Positions 9,008 through 16,194 of a stretch of 64,000 nt of DNA are shown here, one piece after another. The notes beneath the pieces are model-generated. The model did no database searches, was not told where the DNA came from, and saw nothing but the letters and a program-made list of their open reading frames with translations. The DNA comes from Ruegeria pomeroyi (GTDB taxonomy: Bacteria; Pseudomonadota; Alphaproteobacteria; Rhodobacterales; Rhodobacteraceae): assembly GCF_021405525.1 (NCBI RefSeq), contig NZ_JAGQAG010000001.1:1736001-1800000 (forward strand). The letters are read 5' to 3'. Both the position numbers and the translations under genes were made by a program. The stretch's first letter is position 1. Every line of letters begins with the position of its first letter.

Positions 9008-10039
9008 CTAACCTGCAATCACCTCGCCTGCGAGCTTGGTCAACGTTTCAATGGCACGCCTCGTCTCTGCCTCTCCCCTGGGGTTTGATGCATTCCCTTG
9101 CTGGGCGCGCTTCAGTACGCCGGTTGCAATGGCGATAAGACGAAAAAACGAAAATGCCAGCGCGAAAGTCCAGAACGCTGGCGGCTCGATCCCGCGCTGC
9201 ACACAATACTGCGCGACAATGCTCTCTTCGGTGGGCAGGCCAAAGTCATCGCGATTTGCCGATCCGAGGCCCTTCACGAGGCCTGACTGCGGCAGGCGCA
9301 GGCACATGCAGAAATAGGCCAGATCGGCGATCGGATGACCAAGGGTGCTGAGTTCCCAGTCGAGAATGCCGATCACGCGGGAGGCGTCTTTGGAGAAGAC
9401 GAGATTGTCGATCCGGAAGTCGCCATGCACGATGCTGACCTGTCCGTCATCTTCGGGTTGATGCGCCGCGAGCCATTCGATGAGCTGTTTGATAAGAGGA
9501 TTCTCTGCGTCGGTGCTGGCACGATATTGTTTGGTCCAGCGTGCCAGTTGGCGCGCGAAGTAGTCACCTGGAGCACCGAAGTCCCGCAGGCCCATCTGCG
9601 TCGGGGCGACATCGTGTAGGGCGGCGAGCGTCCTAGTCAGTTGCGTGTAGACGCCGCCGCGCCGGTCACGCGCCAGCTTTGGCAGGGCAGGGTCCCAGAA
9701 GATCTGCCCATCGAGCATTTCCATCACGTAAAACATCGTTCCCAGCGGGCTGGTTTCTCCGCTCAGGTAATAGACCTGTGGCACCGGGACAGGTGTATCG
9801 GACAGGGCGCGTAGCACGCGGTATTCGCGGTCGATCTGATGCGCCGACGCAAGCAGTTTGCCCGGGGGCTTGGCGCGCAGAACAAAAGTGCGCGCACCGC
9901 TGGTGATCTTGTAGGTCGGGTTGGATTGCCCGCCGCCAAAACGCTCGATGTCGTCCAGCGCGCCGAACCCCTCGACATGCGCGGCAAGGTAGGAGCCGAG
10001 CTCGGAGCAGTCGAATTCGTGCAGGGGCTTTACCATCAT
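9008..10039 (-). CDS. ACAD10/ACAD11-type phosphotransferase (APH-fold kinase)
   Basis: A 343-residue APH/choline-kinase-fold enzyme. It resembles the kinase part of mammalian ACAD10/ACAD11 and bacterial LvaA rather than antibiotic-resistance enzymes. Visible signs: the FGGGQSNPTYKI P-loop-like strand near residue 33, VLRAKPPGKLLASAH with the ATP-site lysine near 60, RWTKQYRAS near 165, catalytic loop VHGDFRIDN near 205, and the Mg-binding ILDWELSTLG near 225. Known members phosphorylate the hydroxyl of 4-hydroxyacyl-CoAs. It lies 6 bases downstream of the oxidoreductase gene in a two-gene operon divergent from the TRAP genes. An ACAD10/11-like dehydrogenase is encoded in the same island at 20730, supporting this function. 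Confidence 0.87.
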   Translation of the reverse strand: MMVKPLHEFDCSELGSYLAAHVEGFGALDDIERFGGGQSNPTYKITSGARTFVLRAKPPGKLLASAHQIDREYRVLRALSDTPVPVPQVYYLSGETSPLGTMFYVMEMLDGQIFWDPALPKLARDRRGGVYTQLTRTLAALHDVAPTQMGLRDFGAPGDYFARQLARWTKQYRASTDAENPLIKQLIEWLAAHQPEDDGQVSIVHGDFRIDNLVFSKDASRVIGILDWELSTLGHPIADLAYFCMCLRLPQSGLVKGLGSANRDDFGLPTEESIVAQYCVQRGIEPPAFWTFALAFSFFRLIAIATGVLKRAQQGNASNPRGEAETRRAIETLTKLAGEVIAG

Positions 10040-10045
10040 CGCGTC

Positions 10046-11035
10046 TCAGCCCAGGCCGACGACGAGCTTGCCCTGCACCTTACGCCGCGACAGCTTCTCG
10101 AGCGCAGCTGCGGCGTTCTCGAGCCCTTGCATCACTTCGACCTTTGGCTTCACCTTGCCCTCCGCGTAAAAGTCGAAAAGCTCCGCCGTTGCCTCGGCGT
10201 GCCGCGAGGGATTGCGCTCGACGGCGGCGCCCCAGAAAACGCCGGTGACGCTGCAAGCCTTGAGCAGCGGCAGGTTCATCGGCAGCTTGGCGATGCCCGC
10301 CGGGAAGCCGACGACCAGAAACTGTCCCTCCCAGGCGATCGCGCGCAGGGCGGGTTCGGAGTAGTCGCCACCGACCGGATCATAGATGACATCAGCGCCC
10401 GATTTGCCGCACAGCTCCTTGAAGCGCGTGGAAAGCTCTTTCTTGTTGATCTCACCCAGCGGATAGACCAGACCGTCATCGGCCCCGGCATCAAGCGCGG
10501 TTTGCAGCTTTTCCTCGGACGATGCCGCCGCCAGCACGCGTGCGCCCAGGACCTTTCCCAACTCGACCGCGGCCAGCCCGACACCGCCCGATGCGCCGAG
10601 CACGAGAAGCGTTTTCCCCGCACCAAGTCCCGCGCGATCCTTGAGCGCATGATAGGAGGTGCCATAGGTCATCATGAAGGCCGCGGCGTCCTCGAATGAC
10701 ATCTGGTCGGGAATTCTGGAGACCCTGCTTTCCGGAACCACGGCCTGCTCGGCCAGTCCGCCCCAGCCTGAGAAGGCCAGAACCCGGTCGCCGGCCTTCA
10801 GCTGCGTGACGCCCTCGCCGGTGCTCTCGACGATGCCGGACAGTTCGGAGCCGGGCGCGAAGGGCCGGGGGGGCTTGAACTGGTAGAGGTCGCGGATGAT
10901 CAGAAGATCGGGGAAGTTGAGTCCGACCGCCTTGACGGCGATCCGCACTTCTCCCTTGCCGGGAACAGGTTTTGCGATGTTTTCCAGGCTGAGGCTGTCG
11001 GGGCCTCCGGGGGTCTTGCTGATCAGCGCTTTCAT
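10046..11035 (-). CDS. NADPH:quinone oxidoreductase / enoyl reductase-like (MDR superfamily)
   Basis: A 329-residue zinc-free medium-chain dehydrogenase/reductase. Features: GroES-like N-terminal domain (MKALISKTPGGPDSLSLENI, GLNFPDLLIIRDLY near 45, PGSELSGIVESTGEGV near 70) and a Rossmann fold with LVLGASGGVGLAAVELGK near 140. It probably reduces an alpha,beta-unsaturated carbonyl with NADPH; quinone is a generic label. Two ATGs are adjacent; the second, at 11035, has GAGGAA five bases upstream. First gene of an operon with the kinase, divergent from the TRAP operon across the ATTGTTGACAAT site. A role in reducing an enoyl or keto intermediate of the island is inferred. Confidence 0.88.
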   Translation of the reverse strand: MKALISKTPGGPDSLSLENIAKPVPGKGEVRIAVKAVGLNFPDLLIIRDLYQFKPPRPFAPGSELSGIVESTGEGVTQLKAGDRVLAFSGWGGLAEQAVVPESRVSRIPDQMSFEDAAAFMMTYGTSYHALKDRAGLGAGKTLLVLGASGGVGLAAVELGKVLGARVLAAASSEEKLQTALDAGADDGLVYPLGEINKKELSTRFKELCGKSGADVIYDPVGGDYSEPALRAIAWEGQFLVVGFPAGIAKLPMNLPLLKACSVTGVFWGAAVERNPSRHAEATAELFDFYAEGKVKPKVEVMQGLENAAAALEKLSRRKVQGKLVVGLG

Positions 11036-11081
11036 CATGATTCCTCGCGTTGGTTTCCGGCGGGTCGGGCTCTGAGCCAAT

Positions 11082-11093
11082 ATTGTTGACAAT
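11082..11093. promoter_or_regulatory. Putative GntR operator ATTGTTGACAAT
   Basis: An inverted repeat ATTGT-TG-ACAAT followed by CTT, in the divergent promoter between the oxidoreductase and TRAP operons. The same 12-mer, with the two central bases changed (ATTGTCAACAAT, again followed by CTT), occurs at 16126 in the other divergent promoter of the island. TTGTNNACAA is the kind of site used by FCD-type GntR proteins. Confidence 0.65.
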
Positions 11094-11186
11094 CTTTATG
11101 TTTCCACTTTAGGCTCATCAAAGGCACTTCGCAAGCGGCAGGCGCAGACTTCGCGAGACGTGTTGAAAGGGGAGGGATTGGGCCAG

Positions 11187-12473
11187 ATGGAAATCGTTCT
11201 GCTCGTGGTCTGTTTTGTCTTGCTTGTGCTGCTCGGCGCGCCGGTGGCGCTGGCGATGATCCTGATGCCGACCATCTATATCCTGCTGACCGACGCCGCG
11301 CCGCTGCTGACTGTTCCACATCAGATGTACGAGGGCATAGCGCACTTCCCGCTCGTGGCGGTGCCGTTCTTCATGCTGACGGGCGAGTTGATGAATGGCT
11401 CTTCGGTGACCCAACGGATCATGCGTCTGAGCCGCGTAATCGTGGGGCGGATGCGCGGTGGGCTGGCGCAGGTCAATATCGTGGCCAGCATGTTCTTTGC
11501 GGGCATGAACGGATCCGCGGTGGCCGACACTGCGACCATCGGCACGATCATGATTCCTGACATGAAGCGCAAGGGTTACACGCCCGCCTATGCCGCCGCG
11601 ATCACGGCTATCGGATCGACGATCGGCGGAATCATCCCGCCCAGCATCGCGATGATCGTTCTGGCCAGTTCGGTCAACCTGTCGGTGGGCGCGCTGTTCG
11701 CGGGCGGCATCCTGCCCGGTATCCTGATCGGTCTGCTGCTGATGCTGACCGCCTGGATCATCGCCAAGGTCAAGGATCATGAGCGCGGCGACGAGCCCTT
11801 CACGTTCCGCGCGTTCTTGAGCGCGGCCTGGGGCGCGTCGCTGGCGCTCTGCGTGCCGCTCATTCTCGTGGTCGGCATCTTCGGCGGCTGGTTCAGTTCG
11901 GTCGAGGCCGGGGCGATCACCGCGCTGGTGGCGCTGATCCTGGGAACGGTGGTTTATCGTGATCTAGACCTAGCCTCGTTCCTTGCCGCCCTGAACCGCA
12001 CGGTCCGGATGTCGGCATCCGTCTTCGTCATCATCGCGGCCGCGGGGCCGTTCACATGGTTGCTGGCCCGTCTGGGCGCGCTGGAAATGCTTCAGAACTG
12101 GCTGCTCGGCTTCGCAGAAACGCCGTTCTTCTTCGCGCTCATGTTGTTGGGCCTGATCCTTCTGGCGGGGATGATCATGGATGCAGCGGCGAATATCATC
12201 GTGTTGGGCCCCTTGCTGATCGCCGCCTGCGAGACCGCGGGCTACGAACCTGTCCAGGCCGCGTTGGTGGTCGTCGTCGGATTCCTCCTGGGCACGGTCA
12301 CGCCGCCTGTCGGAGTCTGCTATTTCACCGCCACGGCCATCGCCGGGTGCAGGCTCGAACAATCCGCTGCGGCCCTGCTGCCGTTCCTCGCGGTCGAGAT
12401 ACTGGTGCTGTTGCTGATGCTCTTTCTGGCGCCGCTGACGCTCTTTCTTCCGGCTTTGTTGGGGTTCCTGTGA
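11187..12473 (+). CDS. TRAP transporter large permease (DctM type)
   Basis: A 428-residue, mostly hydrophobic inner-membrane protein with around 12 membrane segments, the ion-coupled translocation subunit of a TRAP carboxylate importer. Family landmarks: MEIVLLVVCFVLLVLLGAPVA start, FPLVAVPFFMLTGELMNGS near 60, FFAGMNGSAVADTATIGT near 105, AAITAIGSTIGGIIPPS near 140, and LGTVTPPVGVCYF near 370. The ATG at 11187 is chosen with GGAGGG ten bases upstream; an in-frame TTG at 11178 has almost no spacer. Gene order here is large, small, then binding protein, the reverse of the usual dctPQM. Confidence 0.92.
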   Translation: MEIVLLVVCFVLLVLLGAPVALAMILMPTIYILLTDAAPLLTVPHQMYEGIAHFPLVAVPFFMLTGELMNGSSVTQRIMRLSRVIVGRMRGGLAQVNIVASMFFAGMNGSAVADTATIGTIMIPDMKRKGYTPAYAAAITAIGSTIGGIIPPSIAMIVLASSVNLSVGALFAGGILPGILIGLLLMLTAWIIAKVKDHERGDEPFTFRAFLSAAWGASLALCVPLILVVGIFGGWFSSVEAGAITALVALILGTVVYRDLDLASFLAALNRTVRMSASVFVIIAAAGPFTWLLARLGALEMLQNWLLGFAETPFFFALMLLGLILLAGMIMDAAANIIVLGPLLIAACETAGYEPVQAALVVVVGFLLGTVTPPVGVCYFTATAIAGCRLEQSAAALLPFLAVEILVLLLMLFLAPLTLFLPALLGFL

Positions 12474-12474
12474 G

Positions 12475-12987
12475 ATGCCTGTCCTGAAGCGTATATCCGA
12501 CGGCGCGGATTTCATCATCCTGCGCATCCTGCCGGTGATCTGCGGCGCGATGCTGGTGCTGATGGTGGCGTTCATCGCCTATACCGTCGTCATGCGCACC
12601 GTGTTCCTGAACCCGCCGTTTTGGGGCGATACGCTGGCCATGTTCGCGAATGTCTGGATGGTTTTCCTCGGTCTCATCATCGCGGTGCGCGAACGCTCCA
12701 ACATCGCCATGGAGGCGCTCTATCAGCTGATCCCGGCCCACTACGGGCGCTGGTTCCGCAAGCTCTGGGCCGTGGCCTTTGCCGGGTTCGGATTGCTCTT
12801 GTTGACAAAGGGATACGAGGCCGCCTCGCGCATTCTCGGCTCCTATTGGGAGTTGGGCAACCTTCCGAAATCCTATCCGCTGATGATCCTGCCGATCACG
12901 GGCGTGGGCATTCTGGTGGCGTCGATCCTGTCGCTGTTCCGTCCCTTGGATGAGGCCCCGCACATGGACGATCAGGAATTTCCATAA
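12475..12987 (+). CDS. TRAP transporter small permease (DctQ type)
   Basis: A 170-residue membrane protein with four predicted hydrophobic segments. It starts two bases after the DctM stop. The family's middle motif is visible as FWGDTLAMFANVWMVFLGLI near residue 45, then RERSNIAMEALYQLIP. It forms the membrane complex with the large permease. Its end is hydrophilic (DEAPHMDDQEFP). Confidence 0.9.
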   Translation: MPVLKRISDGADFIILRILPVICGAMLVLMVAFIAYTVVMRTVFLNPPFWGDTLAMFANVWMVFLGLIIAVRERSNIAMEALYQLIPAHYGRWFRKLWAVAFAGFGLLLLTKGYEAASRILGSYWELGNLPKSYPLMILPITGVGILVASILSLFRPLDEAPHMDDQEFP

Positions 12988-13032
12988 GGCTGCGCGCACA
13001 GGGCGCGTCAAACCAAAGACAAGGAGGATGAA

Positions 13033-14076
13033 ATGAAACTTGGAAAGATGAAAGCAACGCTTTTGGGCGGCGCGCTGGCTGCCCTGACCGCCGGCGCGGC
13101 CATGGCCGAGGCCGAGATCAAGCTGGTCTTCGGCGTGGCCGGCCAGCCGACATGGGGTTTCGGCAAGCTTCTGACCGAAGTGATCGAACCGAACCTCGAG
13201 AAGTATTCGGATGGCCGGATCGATTTAGAGGTTCACCAGCGCGGCGCGCTGTGCAGCGAAGCCGCGTGCATGGAGCAATTGGGTCTAGGCCAGATCGACA
13301 TGACGACCGTTTCGGCCGGAAACATGGGCGCGTTCGGCAAGACGTTCGACATCTTGAACCTGCCTTACCTGTTCAAGGGGCAGCAGGAAGCCGAGACGAT
13401 CATGCGCGACTGGCTGAGCGATGAACTGGCCAAGCAAGCGGCCGAAGAGATGGGCATTCACGTGCTGGCAACGGTTTCATCGGGCGGCTTCCGCAACGTG
13501 GTCAACACCGAGCGCGAGGTTCGCGTGCCCTCCGATCTCAAGGGGCTCAAGATCCGCGTGACCAAGAGCCCGACCGAGTTCAATCTGGTGCAGGGCTGGG
13601 GCGCGGTGCCCATTCCCTATGCCTGGGCCTCGCTCTACGAGGGGCTGCAGTCCGGCGTGGTGCAGGGCATGTATTTGCAGGACGTCTTCGTTTCGGCGGC
13701 CAAGTTTTATGAGGTGACCAAGTTCGTCACGCGCGTGGAAAGCTCGTACAGCGGTCGCCCGGTCATGATGAGCAAACAGCGCTATGACGAACTGCCCGAC
13801 TGGGCCAGGGAAGCCATCGACAAGGTGGCCGCCGACATCGCCAGCGAAGCACTGAACTATGACCTGGCGTGGCAAGAGGAAGCCATCGCCGCGATGCAGG
13901 ACAAGGTGTCCGTCTATGTTCCGACCGAAGCCGAGCTCGCGGAATGGTCCAAGGGAGCCGTCGAAGCCTGGGTTGCGGTGAAAGGCACCTATGATCCGGG
14001 GCTCGCACGCCGCATTCTCGAAGAGCAGGGGCAGACAGCGCTGATCGGGCTTCTCGAGGAGGCAGGCGCGCTGTAA
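13033..14076 (+). CDS. TRAP transporter substrate-binding protein (DctP family)
   Basis: A 347-residue periplasmic protein with a Sec signal peptide (KMKATLLGGALAALTAGAA, then an AMA-E cleavage site near residue 25). The mature part has DctP traits: the EVHQRGALCSEAACMEQLGL segment near 75, the carboxylate-binding arginine region KGLKIRVTKSPTEFNLVQG near 170, then YAWASLYEGLQSGVVQG near 195. The conserved arginine pairs with a carboxylate in known members, so an organic acid or lactone-derived acid is the likely ligand. An AAGGAGG-type ribosome site precedes the ATG. It is expected to capture the substrate of this island. Confidence 0.92.
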   Translation: MKLGKMKATLLGGALAALTAGAAMAEAEIKLVFGVAGQPTWGFGKLLTEVIEPNLEKYSDGRIDLEVHQRGALCSEAACMEQLGLGQIDMTTVSAGNMGAFGKTFDILNLPYLFKGQQEAETIMRDWLSDELAKQAAEEMGIHVLATVSSGGFRNVVNTEREVRVPSDLKGLKIRVTKSPTEFNLVQGWGAVPIPYAWASLYEGLQSGVVQGMYLQDVFVSAAKFYEVTKFVTRVESSYSGRPVMMSKQRYDELPDWAREAIDKVAADIASEALNYDLAWQEEAIAAMQDKVSVYVPTEAELAEWSKGAVEAWVAVKGTYDPGLARRILEEQGQTALIGLLEEAGAL

Positions 14077-14091
14077 GCCGGATCAACACGG

Positions 14092-14114
14092 GGCCCGCTT
14101 CCTCCCGGCGGGCC
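14092..14114 (+). terminator. Stem-loop between DctP and the amidohydrolase
   Basis: A 7-bp stem GGCCCGC / GCGGGCC with a nine-base loop, 16 bases after the DctP stop and 21 bases before the next start codon. It has no T-run, so it more likely stabilises the upstream mRNA or attenuates partly. Confidence 0.5.
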
Positions 14115-14134
14115 TCGCATCTTGCGGAGACACC

Positions 14135-15040
14135 ATGCAATTCATCGACGCGCATCATCACCTTTGGGATGTCGAGCTGAACGGCGCGAACTATCCCTGG
14201 TATATCCAAGACCATGGCGACCGCGGCTGGGGCGACACGGCGGCAATCATGCGCAACTACACGCCCGCCGATTTGCTGGCCGATGCGCGGGATGCGGACC
14301 TGACCATCGTCAAATCGGTACATGTCCAGGCCAATTTTGACTTTTCCAACCCGATCGGCGAGACGCGCTGGCTTGATGCCGTGGCGGGTGAAGTCGGCTC
14401 GGAGAACCTGCCGACGGCGATAGTAGGCTATGCAGATCTTTCGGCGCCCGACGTGGCGGATGTGCTGGCCGCGCATGCGGAAAGCGGCCGGTTTCGCGGT
14501 GTGCGACAGGTGCTGAATCGCCACGACGACCCGAAACTCAACCGCGCACCGCAGGATTACCTGGTCGACCCGAACTGGGCCGTGGGGTTGAGGCGCCTGT
14601 GCGACATGGGGCTGAGCTTTGATGCGCAGATTTACCACCATCAGGCCGAGGCGCTAACGGGTATCGCCAAAAGCCTGCCTGATCTGCCCGTCGTGATCGA
14701 CCATGCGTTGATGCCTGCTGAACGTGACGAGACAAGCATCGAAAGCTGGCGTAGAGCGGTCACGCGATTGGCCGAACTTCCGAATGTGTCGATGAAGATC
14801 AGCGGCTTCGGCATGGTCGACAACAACTGGACGACAGACAGCATCCGCCCATTTGCGCTGCATTGCATCGAGGCTTTCGGCTCGGCTCGGATCATGTTCG
14901 GATCGAATTTTCCGGTGGACAAGCTGATGTCGGACTACGGGCGTCTGTGGCGCGCCTATGACGAGGTGATCTCGGGCTTTTCCGAGGATGAGCGCCGGGA
15001 CATGCTGATCGGGACGGCCGAACGGTTCTACCGGATCTAG
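14135..15040 (+). CDS. Amidohydrolase-2 family hydrolase (COG3618-like, lactonase type)
   Basis: A 301-residue TIM-barrel metal hydrolase beginning MQFIDAHHHLWDVE, the HxH metal motif of the amidohydrolase-2 group that includes 2-pyrone-4,6-dicarboxylate lactonase and sugar-lactone hydrolases. Other family marks are FRGVRQVLNRHDDP near residue 125, VIDHALMP near 187, the VSMKISGFGMVDN strand near 218, and IMFGSNFPVDKLMSDYGRLW near 255, the conserved late Asp/Asn region. A GCGGAG site precedes the ATG. It follows the TRAP genes in the same direction; in a pathway with a 4-hydroxyacyl-CoA-type kinase, opening an imported lactone is an attractive but unproven role. Its stop overlaps the opposing GntR stop. 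Confidence 0.85.
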   Translation: MQFIDAHHHLWDVELNGANYPWYIQDHGDRGWGDTAAIMRNYTPADLLADARDADLTIVKSVHVQANFDFSNPIGETRWLDAVAGEVGSENLPTAIVGYADLSAPDVADVLAAHAESGRFRGVRQVLNRHDDPKLNRAPQDYLVDPNWAVGLRRLCDMGLSFDAQIYHHQAEALTGIAKSLPDLPVVIDHALMPAERDETSIESWRRAVTRLAELPNVSMKISGFGMVDNNWTTDSIRPFALHCIEAFGSARIMFGSNFPVDKLMSDYGRLWRAYDEVISGFSEDERRDMLIGTAERFYRI

Positions 15041-15777
15041 CCGGTCGCCGCGTCGGTCTCTTCCTTCAGCAGGTGTATCGCGTGAACCTTGGATTGCTCG
15101 ACAAGGCGGCGCGCCGTCTGTTCGGCCGCCTCGCCACGGCCCTGTGCGATGTGATCGACCAGTTCGGCCCAGTTCTCGCAGGACTTCTGGCGCCTCTCGG
15201 GCGAGGACAAGCCCAAGCGCGAATAGCGCAGGGTCTGGTGGAACAGCAGCGTCACCAACGAGTTGAGGCGCGTGTTACCTGACGCCTCGCTGATCGACAG
15301 GCCGAACTCGACCACGGCATGAACGTAATCCGCCGCCGCCGTGGAACCTGACTTCTTGGCGAGCTTCTTGAGCTCGGAAAGCTGACGCTCCAGCATCTTG
15401 ATGTCGTCCTTGCTGCGTGTCTCGGCAAGCCGCCGCGCGCCCAGCCCGGACAGGACGGCGCGGATGTCGAACACATCGGCAACCTCTTCAACGGACAGCT
15501 GCGTCACGATCGCGCCGCGCCTGGGCGCGATTGTCACGAGACCGGCATTTTCCAGGATGCGCAGCGCCTCGCGCACGGGGCCACGGCTGACCTTGTAGCG
15601 TTCGGAAATTCCGATCTCCTGAAGGCGGTCATTGGGGTTGTATTTCTCGTTCACGATCTCGTCGGCGAGCTGCATGGCGATCTGCTCGGAGATCGACAAG
15701 GCCTCGCTGCCTCCGGCCAGTGAAGGTCGGAGCGAGGCAAGCATGGCACGGTGAAGTGCTGTGGTCTGTTGATACAT
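15037..15777 (-). CDS. GntR-family regulator, FCD subfamily
   Basis: A 246-residue regulator. Winged-helix residues ~30-95 (SISEQIAMQLADEIVNEKYN, ISERYKVSRGPVREALRILE, VTIAPRRGAIVTQLS) are followed by an all-helical FCD domain with DIRAVLSGLGARRLAE near 105, HAVVEFGLSISEASGNTRL near 155 and a C-terminal HIAQGRGEAAEQTARRLVEQ stretch. It is downstream of the biotinyl-protein gene on the minus strand and convergent with the amidohydrolase. It is the only regulator inside the catabolic island, so it is the natural candidate for the ATTGTNNACAAT sites at 11082 and 16126, controlling all four transcripts (inference). Confidence 0.88.
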   Translation of the reverse strand: MYQQTTALHRAMLASLRPSLAGGSEALSISEQIAMQLADEIVNEKYNPNDRLQEIGISERYKVSRGPVREALRILENAGLVTIAPRRGAIVTQLSVEEVADVFDIRAVLSGLGARRLAETRSKDDIKMLERQLSELKKLAKKSGSTAAADYVHAVVEFGLSISEASGNTRLNSLVTLLFHQTLRYSRLGLSSPERRQKSCENWAELVDHIAQGRGEAAEQTARRLVEQSKVHAIHLLKEETDAATG

Positions 15778-15820
15778 TTCCGCGTCCCTGCGCCTGCGAG
15801 ATGCAACCGGGCCGACTCTA

Positions 15821-16045
15821 TTAGCTCGGCGTTATGCGCACAAGCGCCTGTCCCTCGGAAATGCCATCGCCCTCTTGCACAAGGATTTCGGCAACCGTGC
15901 CGTCGCAAGTGGCTTCGGCGGGAATTTCCATTTTCATGGATTCGAGGATCATCAGAACGTCCTCTTCTTCGACGGTGTCGCCGACCTTCACCTCGATTTT
16001 CCAGACGGTTCCGGCGATTTCGGATTCGATCGTTTCTTCGCTCAT
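15821..16045 (-). CDS. Stand-alone biotinyl carrier protein of an acyl-CoA carboxylase
   Basis: A 74-residue single-domain biotin carrier. The biotinylation motif ESMKMEIPAE is at residues ~35-44 with the modified lysine in MKM; flanking strands (SEIAGTVWKIEVKVGDTV, GTVAEILVQEGDGI) give the hammerhead fold. It shuttles carboxybiotin between the biotin carboxylase (17759) and the carboxyltransferase (16195). Unusually it is transcribed away from those genes, on the other side of the shared divergent promoter, and leads the operon that ends with the GntR gene. Confidence 0.9.
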   Translation of the reverse strand: MSEETIESEIAGTVWKIEVKVGDTVEEEDVLMILESMKMEIPAEATCDGTVAEILVQEGDGISEGQALVRITPS

Positions 16046-16125
16046 CAGGTTGACTCCATGATCCAGTGACGCGCGAGCGGTTGGCTGCGCGCGGAGGGTG
16101 GAATCATTCTTTTCAAATCATTCTT

Positions 16126-16137
16126 ATTGTCAACAAT
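16126..16137. promoter_or_regulatory. Putative GntR operator ATTGTCAACAAT
   Basis: An inverted repeat ATTGT-CA-ACAAT followed by CTT, located between the divergent carrier-protein and carboxyltransferase genes. It matches the site at 11082 in all ten outer bases and the following CTT. Confidence 0.65.
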
Positions 16138-16194
16138 CTTATTTTGTGTAGTCTCGGAGGATACAGGACATGACGAGACATCACGGAGCGCACC

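Noticed and set aside
9008-10039. Aminoglycoside resistance kinase
   Set aside because: The APH fold is shared, but the PPGKLL, RWTKQYRAS and DWELSTLG patterns are those of ACAD10/11-type kinases, and the context is acyl-CoA metabolism.
12799-12808. TTGTTGACAA inside the dctQ gene, similar to the GntR sites
   Set aside because: Within a coding region, not in a promoter, and it lacks the outer A and T of the 12-base site; likely chance.
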